Shown here: positions 34,833 through 43,513 of the stretch, one piece after another
How positions within the stretch are numbered: position 1 is the first letter of the stretch
How the letters are laid out: each line of letters starts with the position of its first letter
Notes under the pieces: model-generated
Databases searched by the model: none
What the model saw: the letters and a program-made list of their open reading frames with translations, nothing else
What the model was told of the DNA's origin: nothing
Translations under genes and position numbers: made by a program
Assembly: GCF_000430845.1 (NCBI RefSeq)
Contig: NZ_AUMU01000001.1
Location: 310,001-374,000 of the forward strand
DNA from: Chryseobacterium gregarium DSM 19109
GTDB lineage: Bacteria > Bacteroidota > Bacteroidia > Flavobacteriales > Weeksellaceae
Length of the DNA: 64,000 nt
Reading direction: 5' to 3'

Positions 34833-35642
34833 ATGAACATTCTAAAATTATTAGACAGGTTATCTGACGATAAGTTCTTCACCACGGAAGCTTCGAGATT
34901 AGAAACCCTCACCCATATTTCTGAATTCGGTAAGAAAGCTGCCGTTGCCTCCATTCCTTTAGGATTAGGAGCATTAATGACCACCTCTGTCAATGCCCAG
35001 ACAACAACTGTACCGGGAAATACCAACAAAAGCGTATTAACCGATGCGCTCCAGCTTGCCCTGGTCTTGGAATATCTGGAAGATGAATATTATTCTCAGG
35101 GACTGGCAAAAGCAGGACTGATTCCAAGCACCGACCGTCCGGTTTTCATGCAGATTTCAAAACATGAATCGGCACACGTGGCTTTCCTGAAAACCACGCT
35201 GACTTCACTGAATGTAACTCCAGGAGCAAAACCCAACTTCGATTTTACAGCAGACGGTGCCTTTGATCCTTTTTCAGATTACAGTGTTTTCCTTATCCTC
35301 GCCCAGGCATTTGAAGATACAGGTGTAAGGGCATATAAAGGTCAGGCCGGAAATGTAATGTCCAATAAAACGGTATTGCAGGCAGCTTTACAGATCCACT
35401 CCGTAGAAGCGAGGCATGCCTCACAGGTCAGAAGAATGAGAGCCAATAAAGGCTGGATCGAACTGGCAGACGGCGGAAGCATGCCGGCAGCGACCAACCC
35501 TGTATATGCAGGAGAAGGGGTTACTCTACAGGCCGGATTTAATACGGCTACGGCTTTCGGGCCGGAAGCAGGTTCTGCTGCTTACGATGAAATTTTAACG
35601 GGAAGTGATGCTCAGGCCATTGCAGCAATGTTTATTGACTGA
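34833..35642 (+). CDS. Ferritin-like domain protein (Ferritin_2), second paralogue
   Basis: 269 residues. The N-terminus has a hydrophobic stretch at about 36-52 (AAVASIPLGLGALMTTSVNAQ) after a 35-residue charged leader, so export with an atypical signal is probable. Diiron ligands are E80 in LVLEYLEDEYY, E112xxH115 in KHESAHVAFL, E161 in AFEDTGVRAY and E192xxH195 in SVEARHASQVR, the same layout as the upstream paralogue. Pairs of such genes are usual in Bacteroidota. Presumably co-transcribed with 34098-34805 and terminated at 35672. Confidence 0.9.
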   Translation: MNILKLLDRLSDDKFFTTEASRLETLTHISEFGKKAAVASIPLGLGALMTTSVNAQTTTVPGNTNKSVLTDALQLALVLEYLEDEYYSQGLAKAGLIPSTDRPVFMQISKHESAHVAFLKTTLTSLNVTPGAKPNFDFTADGAFDPFSDYSVFLILAQAFEDTGVRAYKGQAGNVMSNKTVLQAALQIHSVEARHASQVRRMRANKGWIELADGGSMPAATNPVYAGEGVTLQAGFNTATAFGPEAGSAAYDEILTGSDAQAIAAMFID

Positions 35643-35671
35643 GGAAATTTCTTAATGTTAGGTGTGTGTGT

Positions 35672-35702
35672 CCCTTTCCGATTTCGGAAGGGGGCTTTTT
35701 TT
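35672..35702 (+). terminator. Intrinsic terminator after the ferritin-like pair
   Basis: Hairpin CCCTTTCCGA / TCGGAAGGG with one bulged T, followed by GGCTTTTTTT. Confidence 0.85.
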
Positions 35703-35778
35703 GAACCGGAGAATAAAGAAAGATAATAGATTTTATAAATGACAATCATACTATGTTTAACATAATATGCATAATCAT

Positions 35779-35851
35779 TATATTTGTGAATCGAAATAAT
35801 TTTTTTTCATCATTTGTGTTTTTTTAGGCTCCTTTCTTTGGGAGCCTTTTT
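35779..35851 (+). other. Promoter-like box followed by an orphan terminator (possible small transcript)
   Basis: TATATTTG at 35779-35786 matches the -7 consensus. About 40 bases later there is a second plus-strand terminator, AGGCTCC / GGGAGCCT with a T-rich tail, which no upstream gene needs because the ferritin-like pair already ends at 35702. A transcript of roughly 60 bases would result. It could instead be a back-up terminator. Confidence 0.3.
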
Positions 35852-35855
35852 ATTT

Positions 35856-36563
35856 TTAAGTTACCCGCTTTTTGTTACTGGCCTCGACCCACTCATCTTT
35901 TTTACATTTACAACAGCTTCCTGCATTGCCTGCATCCTTTTCTTCTGTATATCCGCAAAACGTACATGAATAGAATCCTTTCATACTTATTGTTTTTGTA
36001 GGGTTTTCCAGGGATCCCGGCATAATGGGAAGCCCGTATTTCACCTGGCTGTCTTCAAAATAAAAAACGCTGATTTCGCCGGAGACTTCTTCAATGGCCC
36101 TTTCGATCTGGCCCAGCTGTGATATACCTTTCAGCCTCAGTTCTGCGAAAAATTCATCACTTCCAAGATTTTCCTTTTTAAAATTTTCAATAGAGAATTC
36201 CCCGTTTTCAATCAGACAGATGGATGTCCCTTCCAGTAATTTCTCCAAAAATTTGCTTTTTCCTATAAGATAGGTTACAGAAGTGTAGAGCAGAATAATC
36301 ACCATAAAAACAATGATTGAAGATGCTATTCCTACTTCTTTATAAAACATCGGGTCACCTGCCGCTGAACCCAGTCCGATAATTACGACTAATTCAAAGA
36401 GCGACAGCTGTTTCACTCCCCTCTTCCCCAATATCCGGAGACCGATAATAATCGTCAAAAACATAATAGAGGTCCTCAGAATGATCTCGAAAAGAAATGA
36501 CCATTCTTCCTGTCCCATTAAAAATTCCTTCCATTCTAACTGTAAAAGAAATGAAGATACCAT
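35856..36563 (-). CDS. DUF421 (YetF-like) membrane protein with a C-terminal zinc ribbon
   Basis: 235 residues. Three membrane helices cover about 24-42, 53-70 and 79-100 (IMFLTIIIGLRILGKRGVKQ and SLFELVVIIGLGSAAGDPMF are the DUF421 hallmark). A cytoplasmic YetF-type domain follows (SICLIENGEF, LRLKGISQLGQIERAI). The last 35 residues contain a CxxC pair (C200, C203) and CCKC (C217-C220), a zinc-ribbon that is not part of the basic DUF421 family. Function unknown; members are linked to general stress. The stop lies next to the orphan terminator on the other strand. Confidence 0.87.
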   Translation of the reverse strand: MVSSFLLQLEWKEFLMGQEEWSFLFEIILRTSIMFLTIIIGLRILGKRGVKQLSLFELVVIIGLGSAAGDPMFYKEVGIASSIIVFMVIILLYTSVTYLIGKSKFLEKLLEGTSICLIENGEFSIENFKKENLGSDEFFAELRLKGISQLGQIERAIEEVSGEISVFYFEDSQVKYGLPIMPGSLENPTKTISMKGFYSCTFCGYTEEKDAGNAGSCCKCKKDEWVEASNKKRVT

Positions 36564-36614
36564 AAAATTTATTTACGGTCTGGGCTTCAAAAAATAAGCC
36601 AATGAGTATAGCAT

Positions 36615-37154
36615 TTATGGATGAAGTTTCCAGTCTTCTTTAAGCAAAGCATAAATGACATCATCTACCCATTGGTTTTTCCAGAACAGACTCTTAACAA
36701 AATGTCCTTCTTTTCTGAACCCGATGCGTTCCATTAAGCGTAAAGAACCGGTATTTTCAGGATCAACGGAGGCTATGATCCTGTGTTTTTGAAGATTGTT
36801 GAATAAGTAATCAATAACACCTTTCAAAGCCTCGGCGGCATAGCCTTTTCCGTGAAATTTCTTGTTTACGGTAATTCCCAATTCGACCTGACTGTTTTCT
36901 TCACCGAAAAAATGAATTCCGATATCTCCGATAACGCCATCGGTTTCTTTATCAGTTATTAGAATCTGGTACCAGGTTTCCGGCAGGTTAAACTCCTTAT
37001 CATTTCTTTCGATAAATCCGTCCACTTCTTCCAGGGTTTCAGGAATCCAGCTTTGGAATTTATTGGTTCCGGCATCAGAACGGTAATCGAAAATAGCCTG
37101 TCTGTCTTCAGGCACCATATCACGAAGGATCAGTCTTTCTGTTTCAAGCAGCAT
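36615..37154 (-). CDS. GNAT family N-acetyltransferase (RimJ/RimL-like)
   Basis: 179 residues. The GNAT fold is seen as ETERLILRDMVPEDRQAIFDY, IGDIGIHFFGEENSQVELGI, the acetyl-CoA loop VNKKFHGKGYAAEALKGVI and HRIIASVDPENTGSLRLMERIGF. This type acetylates protein N-termini or small molecules. It lies 40 bases after the end of the biotin operon on the same strand; with no terminator seen between them, read-through is possible, but a biotin-related role is not implied. Confidence 0.9.
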   Translation of the reverse strand: MLLETERLILRDMVPEDRQAIFDYRSDAGTNKFQSWIPETLEEVDGFIERNDKEFNLPETWYQILITDKETDGVIGDIGIHFFGEENSQVELGITVNKKFHGKGYAAEALKGVIDYLFNNLQKHRIIASVDPENTGSLRLMERIGFRKEGHFVKSLFWKNQWVDDVIYALLKEDWKLHP

Positions 37155-37194
37155 AATAATGTATTAACTGATGTAAAGATAAGGAGTTCAGCTG

Positions 37195-38463
37195 TTATTT
37201 TAAATCGTCAAGGACCTCCATAATATGGGTGTAAATAAATTCCAGTTCCTCCCGTGTGATACAATAAGGCGGAACAAGGTACATCACATTTCCCAGGGGA
37301 CGCATGATGATCCCTCTTGACAGAAATTCATGGTAAAGCATTTTTCCGGTTTCATTGAAATAGGAAGTTTGCCGGTTATTTTTAACTTCCCACGCTATGA
37401 TTGTACCGGTCTGCCTTACCTGCCCAACCTGCGGATGCTGCCGAAAAATTGCCGAAAAATCAGAATGCTGTTCAGTGATCCTCTGAATATCTGCTTGCGT
37501 TTCTTCATCCAGTAATAATTCCATACTGGCTAGGGCTGCCGTGCACGCCAGTGGGTTTGCGGTGAAAGAATGACCGTGAAATAAAGTTTTGTACGGGTCT
37601 TCGGACAGAAATACCTCAAAAATACCCTGTGAGCAGGTGGTGATACCCATAGGCATGGTCCCGCCGGTCAGGCCCTTTGAAAAACACATGATATCCGGCT
37701 TTTCGGAAAGATAATTTGCCGCAAACAGTTTCCCCGTCCTGCCAAAGCCTGTAAAAACCTCATCCTGAATCATCAGGATACCCTGCTCCCTGCAGAATTT
37801 CATAAGTACATCCAGATCTTCCGCCCTGTGCATCAGCATTCCCGCAGCTCCCTGAACCAGCGGTTCATAAATAAAGCAGGCAACCTCATCTGAATGACTT
37901 TTAATGACCGCTTTTAAATTCTCGAGATTTTCCGGATCCGGCGTATCGATAAAAATCACTTCAAACAGCATCTCTCTGAAAGGTTTTGTCCAGGCACTTC
38001 TTCCGCTTACGGACATGGCCCCGAACGTATCGCCGTGATAGGCATTATGAAAGGCCAGTATTTTTGTCTTCTTTATTCCTGTATTATGGGCATGCTGAAT
38101 ACAGATCTTCAGGGCAACCTCCACTGCTGTCGACCCGTTGTCGGAATAGAACACCTTCTTCTGGTTCTCAGGAAGGAGTTTTAATAAATTCTCCGAAAGC
38201 TCTATTGCCGGCTGATGGGTAAATCCTGCAAAAATGACCTGTTCCAGTGTATTGAGCTGCTCGGCTACTTTTTTGGCAATATAAGGGTGCGCATGGCCGT
38301 GAAGCGTAACCCACCAGGAAGAAACGGCATCGATGTATTTATTTCCCTGATCATCGAAAAGATAAACCCCTTTTCCTTTTACAATAGGGATGGCATCTGC
38401 TGCCGTTTTCATCTGCGTATACGGATGCCAGTTGACTGCTTTATCGCGTTGCTGTAAGTTCAT
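37195..38463 (-). CDS. bioA: Adenosylmethionine-8-amino-7-oxononanoate aminotransferase
   Basis: 422 residues, full length. BioA transfers the amino group of S-adenosylmethionine to KAPA to give DAPA. Seen are NWHPYTQMKTA at the N-terminus, SSWWVTLHGHAHP, SDNGSTAVEVALKICIQH, FHNAYHGDTFGAMSVSGR, IQDEVFTGFGRTGKLFA and the PLP Lys in MCFSKGLTGGTMPMG. The W-W pair of SSWW distinguishes BioA from other class III aminotransferases. It is the last gene of the biotin operon, 64 bases after bioB. Confidence 0.97.
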   Translation of the reverse strand: MNLQQRDKAVNWHPYTQMKTAADAIPIVKGKGVYLFDDQGNKYIDAVSSWWVTLHGHAHPYIAKKVAEQLNTLEQVIFAGFTHQPAIELSENLLKLLPENQKKVFYSDNGSTAVEVALKICIQHAHNTGIKKTKILAFHNAYHGDTFGAMSVSGRSAWTKPFREMLFEVIFIDTPDPENLENLKAVIKSHSDEVACFIYEPLVQGAAGMLMHRAEDLDVLMKFCREQGILMIQDEVFTGFGRTGKLFAANYLSEKPDIMCFSKGLTGGTMPMGITTCSQGIFEVFLSEDPYKTLFHGHSFTANPLACTAALASMELLLDEETQADIQRITEQHSDFSAIFRQHPQVGQVRQTGTIIAWEVKNNRQTSYFNETGKMLYHEFLSRGIIMRPLGNVMYLVPPYCITREELEFIYTHIMEVLDDLK

Positions 38464-38527
38464 AGATTCTGAAAATAAGTAATTTGTGAATGATTGTTCT
38501 ATTTGCTGTAGAGGGGTAATTCATCAT

Positions 38528-39508
38528 TTAGCAGCCTGCTTTTTCTCTCTTCATCGACTTCAGTCCTAAAGTTTCGAGCATTTGCAGATCTTCCGAGATG
38601 CCAGGATTCGGAGTGACAAGCAAAGTTTCATTTTCACCAGTAAAAATGGAATTTGCCCCTGCCATAAAACACCACGCCTGCTCAAATTCCGTCATTTCTA
38701 TTCTTCCTGCGCTTAAACGGATCATTGAAGAAGGCATAATGATTCTTGCCGTGGCGATCATTCTTACCATTTCCCAGGTATCGGTTTTTTTATTGTCTTC
38801 AAGAGGTGTCCCTGCTACTCTTGCCAATGCATTAATCGGAACGGATTCCGGATGCCTCGGCATGGTGGCTAAGGTCAACAGCATGGAAATCCTGTCATGA
38901 TGGGTTTCTCCCAATCCGATAATCCCTCCTGAACAGACGGTAATCCCGGCTTTTCGGACATTGTTGATGGTGTTGATCCGGTTGTCAAACGTTCTGGTGG
39001 AAATAATCTCTTCATAATACTGTTCCGAAGTATCAAGATTATGGTTATAGGCATATAAACCTGCTTCCTGAAGGCGGACTGCCTGGTCTTCGGTCAGCAT
39101 TCCCAGGGTACAGCAGACTTCCAGTCCCAGTTCATTAACGCCCTTTACCATATCGATCACCCGGTCGAAATCACGGTTATTCCGTACTTCCCGCCACGCC
39201 GCGGCCATGCAGAACCTGGATGAGCCTCTGTCTTTCGCCTTCTGGGCATGTGCAATGACCGTTTCTGTCGGCAGTAATGCCTGAACCTTGATATTGGTAT
39301 GATACCGTGCTGCCTGCCCGCAGTAGGAACAGTCTTCCGGGCAGCCTCCGGTTTTTATCGAAAGCAGCGTAGACATCTGAATTTCTTCAGGATTATGCCA
39401 CTCCCGGTGAACGGCAGCTGCTTTGTAGATCAGCTCAAAGAGCGGAAGATTATAGATGTCCCTGACTTCTTCTTTTGTCCAGTCATTTCTTATTAGTTTT
39501 CGATCCAT
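38528..39508 (-). CDS. bioB: Biotin synthase
   Basis: 326 residues. This radical SAM enzyme inserts sulfur into dethiobiotin. The [4Fe-4S] site [10 protein letters not shown] and the residues of the auxiliary [2Fe-2S] cluster ([27 protein letters not shown] and the Arg in MIRLSAGR) are all present, so the enzyme appears functional. The start of bioB overlaps the end of bioD by 16 bases, indicating translational coupling. Confidence 0.97.
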   Translation of the reverse strand: MDRKLIRNDWTKEEVRDIYNLPLFELIYKAAAVHREWHNPEEIQMSTLLSIKTGGCPEDCSYCGQAARYHTNIKVQALLPTETVIAHAQKAKDRGSSRFCMAAAWREVRNNRDFDRVIDMVKGVNELGLEVCCTLGMLTEDQAVRLQEAGLYAYNHNLDTSEQYYEEIISTRTFDNRINTINNVRKAGITVCSGGIIGLGETHHDRISMLLTLATMPRHPESVPINALARVAGTPLEDNKKTDTWEMVRMIATARIIMPSSMIRLSAGRIEMTEFEQAWCFMAGANSIFTGENETLLVTPNPGISEDLQMLETLGLKSMKREKAGC

Positions 39509-40116
39509 TCTTTTTCTGATAATTGTTTTGTAATACTTTCTATATGTTCTTTTGTTATATTTTCAAGATCCGGAATCCTTATCACGTAAGTTTCCTGTGG
39601 AAGATGCCTGCAGATAACACGCTCTGTATCCGGTGGGAAATTTCCGTTAAGGATCAGGTACTTCAGCTGTAGTGTACGCTGCTGCAAGGCCATTACTGAT
39701 AACAGAGTGTGATTGATGCATCCCAGGTAGTTCCTTATCACCAAAGCCACAGGGAGATCCAGCTTTTTAATCAGATCAATCATACATTGATATTCATTAA
39801 GCGGCACCATCAGTCCTCCGGCTCCTTCCACGATCAGATGATTTGAAGTTTCAGGGATTTTGAATGTATTTAAATCTATTGTAATTCCTTCTTCTTTAGC
39901 TGACTGATGAGGTGAAGCAGCCAGCTTGAAACGATATGTTTCCGGGTGACAAACGGTATCATTTCCAGTCCAGTTTTTTATTTTCATGCTGTCGGAATAC
40001 TCAAGATATCCCGACTGAACGGGTTTCCAGTATTCCGCATTAAAATATTTAGTTAAAATCGCCGAACATACGGTTTTCCCGACTTCAGTCCCTATTCCGG
40101 TTATAAATAATTTCAT
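39493..40116 (-). CDS. bioD: Dethiobiotin synthetase
   Basis: 207 residues. BioD closes the ureido ring of dethiobiotin from DAPA, CO2 and ATP. The P-loop [28 protein letters not shown] and the [15 protein letters not shown] segment are diagnostic. It follows bioF after 26 bases and overlaps bioB by 16 bases. Length is slightly below the E. coli enzyme but all motifs are present. Confidence 0.95.
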   Translation of the reverse strand: MKLFITGIGTEVGKTVCSAILTKYFNAEYWKPVQSGYLEYSDSMKIKNWTGNDTVCHPETYRFKLAASPHQSAKEEGITIDLNTFKIPETSNHLIVEGAGGLMVPLNEYQCMIDLIKKLDLPVALVIRNYLGCINHTLLSVMALQQRTLQLKYLILNGNFPPDTERVICRHLPQETYVIRIPDLENITKEHIESITKQLSEKEWIEN

Positions 40117-40142
40117 AATATTGATTCAATAATTTCTCCGGC

Positions 40143-41252
40143 TTATATAATATCTCTGATAATTCCCGCGAGTTTTATAATTTCTTCTTCTGTATTAAAG
40201 CTGTGAATACAGATCCGGAGACGTTCCGACCCTTCCCTGACCGCAGGGCTGTAAACAGCGTACGTTAACAATCCCTCATCGTACAATATCTTTTGCAGGC
40301 TTTTCAGTTTCCGGGTATCGGGAACCAAGATTGCCTGAACAGGACTTGTTTCTGACGAAATTGAATCCAACTGCTGCTGACGGAAAATTTTGATATTTTT
40401 CTGAAGTCCTGCGGATCGTTCAGGATGCCTTTTCAAAAATTCATATCCTGTTTTTATGCCCGCCCATTGCGCATCGGGAGCTGAGGTTGTATAAATGAAC
40501 GGCGAGGCAAAATTGATCAGATAAGATATCAGTACATCATTACTGAGGACTGCGGCACCATGCATGCCCAAAGCTTTGCCATAGGTAATCACTGCTGCCA
40601 GAACTTTGCTCTGGAGGTTATATCGGTCTACCAGGCCGTACCCAAATATTCCGAAAGCATGCGCTTCATCCACAATCAGGCCTGCTGCATACTTTTCACA
40701 AATCCCGGCGATCTCCCGGACAGGGGCAAAATCCCCATCCATGGAATAAAGGCTTTCTATGGCAACATAACAGTTTCCGTTTTGCCTGCTTAATAGCCTC
40801 TCCAGATGTTCAGGATCATTATGCCTGAATTTTAATTTCTTAGCATGCGACATGGTGCAGCCGTCATGTACGGAACGATGGATTTTTTCATCGGCTATAA
40901 TGGTATCATGCCGGTGCGGAATTGCTGAAAATAAAGCCAGGTTCGCATTGTATCCGGAATGAAAAAGCAGCGCGTCAGGGTATTGATGTTCATGGGCGAT
41001 CCATTGTTCGGTTTCAGTTATATGATCACTGTTTCCACTGATTAATCTGGAACCTGTATTGCCCGAAAGCAGCTGAGGATTTTGAATGATTTTTTTCAAC
41101 AGCAATTCATGAAACTCTTGATTTCCCGCCATTCCTAAATAATCATTGGAATAAAAATCAATGCCTTCAGGTCTTGGCTGCAATGCCCTTAAATTCCCAT
41201 GCTTCTTTCTTTTATCCAAAGCCTCCCGCAGATGCAGCTGCCCTTTATGCAT
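40143..41252 (-). CDS. bioF: 8-amino-7-oxononanoate synthase
   Basis: 369 residues. BioF condenses pimeloyl-ACP (or CoA) with L-alanine to KAPA. Motifs are FYSNDYLGMAGNQEFHE, GNTGSRLISGNSDHITETE, LLFHSGYNANLALFSA, LIVDEAHAFGIFG and the PLP Lys in ITYGKALGMHGAAVL. The start overlaps the end of the upstream diiron-type gene by eight bases. No bioC, bioH, bioI, bioW or bioZ is found in this window, so the pimeloyl source lies elsewhere or in the upstream gene. Confidence 0.95.
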   Translation of the reverse strand: MHKGQLHLREALDKRKKHGNLRALQPRPEGIDFYSNDYLGMAGNQEFHELLLKKIIQNPQLLSGNTGSRLISGNSDHITETEQWIAHEHQYPDALLFHSGYNANLALFSAIPHRHDTIIADEKIHRSVHDGCTMSHAKKLKFRHNDPEHLERLLSRQNGNCYVAIESLYSMDGDFAPVREIAGICEKYAAGLIVDEAHAFGIFGYGLVDRYNLQSKVLAAVITYGKALGMHGAAVLSNDVLISYLINFASPFIYTTSAPDAQWAGIKTGYEFLKRHPERSAGLQKNIKIFRQQQLDSISSETSPVQAILVPDTRKLKSLQKILYDEGLLTYAVYSPAVREGSERLRICIHSFNTEEEIIKLAGIIRDII

Positions 41253-41868
41253 AATCAGGGATGGTCACTTCATCGATAATGGCTTTAATCCATGCGTCAT
41301 GCAATTCTTTTTCAATCCGGACTATATCTTTTGCATGTCCATGCCAGCTTTCAGAAAAATTATCAAGCTGGGAAATCATTTCTTCCAGATGGCCTTCTTC
41401 TTCAAGAATAATGGATTTAACCATAATCTTCGATGATGTTTTGGTGAGAACATCCTGATAAACCGGATATAATTCATCAGCACGAATTTCAATAGCATAG
41501 GTTACAAAAAGATAGGCCGCATATTTAAGTTCTTCCTGGGTCAGGCTGAAATGTTTTATCAGGTATTTACAGGCTTTTATGTCCAGGGCATGCAGGTACT
41601 GCCTTGTTGCTGCCGCAGCCAGCAGTTCATCATTCTCGTAAGTAGTGCATAGTCCGCTACCCAGTTTTCCGATCTGCTTTTTCAGGTAATAGGCATGGCG
41701 GTGTTCCTCACAGGCATGTTTCAACTGAATGACATTCACGTGGGTGGGATGCTCACAGGCTGAAATTTTTTTGGCTCCGGCATTTTCCATAAACGAAAGG
41801 GTATTCAGCCATCGTGCATGCGTCCGGGGATCCTGAATAATTCTTTCAATAAGGCTATAGAATTCCAT
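41245..41868 (-). CDS. Ferritin-like diiron-type protein of unknown function, first gene of the biotin operon
   Basis: 207 residues, all-helical, no signal peptide. It carries the canonical ligand pattern of ferritin-like diiron carboxylate proteins: E28 (LSFMENAG), E55xxH58 (CEEHRHAYYL), E127 (TYAIEIRADEL; E132 is the alternative) and E157xxH160 (ILEEEGHLEEM). Spacing of 27 and 30 residues within pairs is in the usual range. It overlaps bioF by eight bases and begins the operon, so a link to biotin synthesis is strongly suggested. I recognise no named Bio protein in it. A redox or oxygenase role in making or protecting a biotin precursor is inference; iron storage is the alternative. Confidence 0.8.
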   Translation of the reverse strand: MEFYSLIERIIQDPRTHARWLNTLSFMENAGAKKISACEHPTHVNVIQLKHACEEHRHAYYLKKQIGKLGSGLCTTYENDELLAAAATRQYLHALDIKACKYLIKHFSLTQEELKYAAYLFVTYAIEIRADELYPVYQDVLTKTSSKIMVKSIILEEEGHLEEMISQLDNFSESWHGHAKDIVRIEKELHDAWIKAIIDEVTIPDYA

Positions 41869-41885
41869 AGATTTTATTTTGATTC

Positions 41886-41893
41886 CAAAATTA
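41886..41893 (-). promoter_or_regulatory. Candidate -7 box of the biotin operon
   Basis: On the minus strand TAATTTTG matches TAnnTTTG 17 bases upstream of the first start codon of the operon. It lies in the 65-base gap shared with the divergent MocR-type gene, the natural place for a regulator site. Confidence 0.5.
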
Positions 41894-41933
41894 GTATATT
41901 GCCGGACGGTTGAATGGTGCCAGTTTTAATATT

Positions 41934-43415
41934 ATGGATAGTCCGGTTGAAATTCCTTACAAAAGTTTTATTACGATAGAAAGAAATTCTGATGTTTCTA
42001 TATACCTGCAGGTTGCCGGCCAGCTGGTTAATGCCATACAGCGCGGCTATCTTCCTTTCGGGACAAAACTTCCGGGAACAAGAGTTTTAAGCCGTCTTCT
42101 TGAGGTTCACAGAAATACGGCAGTAAATGTTTATGAAGAATTACTGGCCCAGGGCTGGATAGAAACTTATCCCAATAAGGGAACTTTTGTGATCGGCAAA
42201 GAACGGGAACAGCCGTTGAAAATTAAGAAATTTGAAAAGAACCATCTTGGAAACTATCCGGAAACAGCCGGGTTTTCCTTTAATACTTCCAATATTCTGG
42301 ACAATCCATTTGAGTATTCGGGCTGCGACTACCTTTTCAACGACGGCATCCCCGATATCCGGCTGACCCAGATTGACCAGCAATCCAGAATTTACAGTGC
42401 AACCTTAAAACGGAAAGCCCATAAGATCGGGCAATACAATTACGACGGAAGTGAATTTTTTAAAAAGAATCTTTCTCAATATTTAAATCTGTCCAGAGGT
42501 TTACCGATTTCAAGAAACAATCTTCTGATCACGAGAAGTACGGAAATGAGTATTTACATCGTTTCACAAATATTGCTGACACAGGATGATACAGTTCTGG
42601 TAGGCGAACTGAGCTATTTCTCAGTCAATATGATTTTTCAGAAAGCCGGAGTAAATATCCGGCCCATTCCGATTGACGAGCATGGAATAAATGTGAATGA
42701 AGTAAGGAGCGTCTGTGAGAAACAAAAGGTCAGGATGCTGTATCTTACCCCGCATCATCACTATCCCACGACGGTCACATTAAATGCACAGCGAAGGCTG
42801 AAACTGTTGGATCTTGCTGTTGAATTCGGCTTTATTATTCTCGAAGACGATTATGATTACGAATTCCATTATGATAAAAGTCCCATTTTGCCCCTGGCCA
42901 GTGCAGATACACATGGCATGGTCATATACATCGGTTCTTTCGGAAAATCATTGGCTCCCGGTTTCCGGACAGGCTTTATCGTTGCTCCCGAAAATCTGAT
43001 GGCAGAAATGCGTAAATATCTGGGGATTATAGACCGGCAGGGCGATGTGCTGATGGAACATGTTCTGGGCGAAATGATTGCCGAAGGCGAAATCAACCGG
43101 TATCTGAAAAAATCACTTAAAATTTACAGGGAAAGAAGAGATCATTTCTCCCTGCTTCTCGAGGAAAAACTGGGAGAATGGATCAGTTTTCAGAAGCCTT
43201 CGGGCGGACTTGCGGTCTGGGCAGAGTGGAAATTACCGGTTAACCTGATGAAACTAAGCCGGGAATGCTCAAAAAGCAATCTGTTCATTCCGAAAACACT
43301 GCTTTACCAGAATAAACACCTGACAGCCATGAGGCTCGGATTTGGAAATTTCAATCTGGATGAAGCTGAAAAAAGCATTGACATTCTTTCAAAGACGGTC
43401 AAAAAGCTATCCTGA
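41934..43415 (+). CDS. MocR-type PLP-dependent transcriptional regulator (GntR/aminotransferase fusion)
   Basis: 493 residues from the ATG at 41934; a TTG at 41910 is possible. The N-terminal winged helix (about 20-90: SIYLQVAGQLVNAIQRG, KLPGTRVLSRLLEVHRNTAV, GWIETYPNKGTFV) is joined to a fold type I aminotransferase domain with FIILEDDYDYEFHYDKSP and the PLP Lys in GSFGKSLAPGFRTG. MocR proteins use bound PLP or its adducts as a signal. Divergent placement 65 bases from the biotin operon makes it the obvious candidate regulator of that operon, though PdxR-like control of vitamin B6 is an alternative. Confidence 0.9.
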   Translation: MDSPVEIPYKSFITIERNSDVSIYLQVAGQLVNAIQRGYLPFGTKLPGTRVLSRLLEVHRNTAVNVYEELLAQGWIETYPNKGTFVIGKEREQPLKIKKFEKNHLGNYPETAGFSFNTSNILDNPFEYSGCDYLFNDGIPDIRLTQIDQQSRIYSATLKRKAHKIGQYNYDGSEFFKKNLSQYLNLSRGLPISRNNLLITRSTEMSIYIVSQILLTQDDTVLVGELSYFSVNMIFQKAGVNIRPIPIDEHGINVNEVRSVCEKQKVRMLYLTPHHHYPTTVTLNAQRRLKLLDLAVEFGFIILEDDYDYEFHYDKSPILPLASADTHGMVIYIGSFGKSLAPGFRTGFIVAPENLMAEMRKYLGIIDRQGDVLMEHVLGEMIAEGEINRYLKKSLKIYRERRDHFSLLLEEKLGEWISFQKPSGGLAVWAEWKLPVNLMKLSRECSKSNLFIPKTLLYQNKHLTAMRLGFGNFNLDEAEKSIDILSKTVKKLS

Positions 43416-43513
43416 TTATCATTTTGAATAATCTGATATTGACATCAACCTTGCTGGTACCCAATTATGAAGATTAAAATCATAATTTTTTAAATGATTG
43501 GTTAGGTTTTTGA

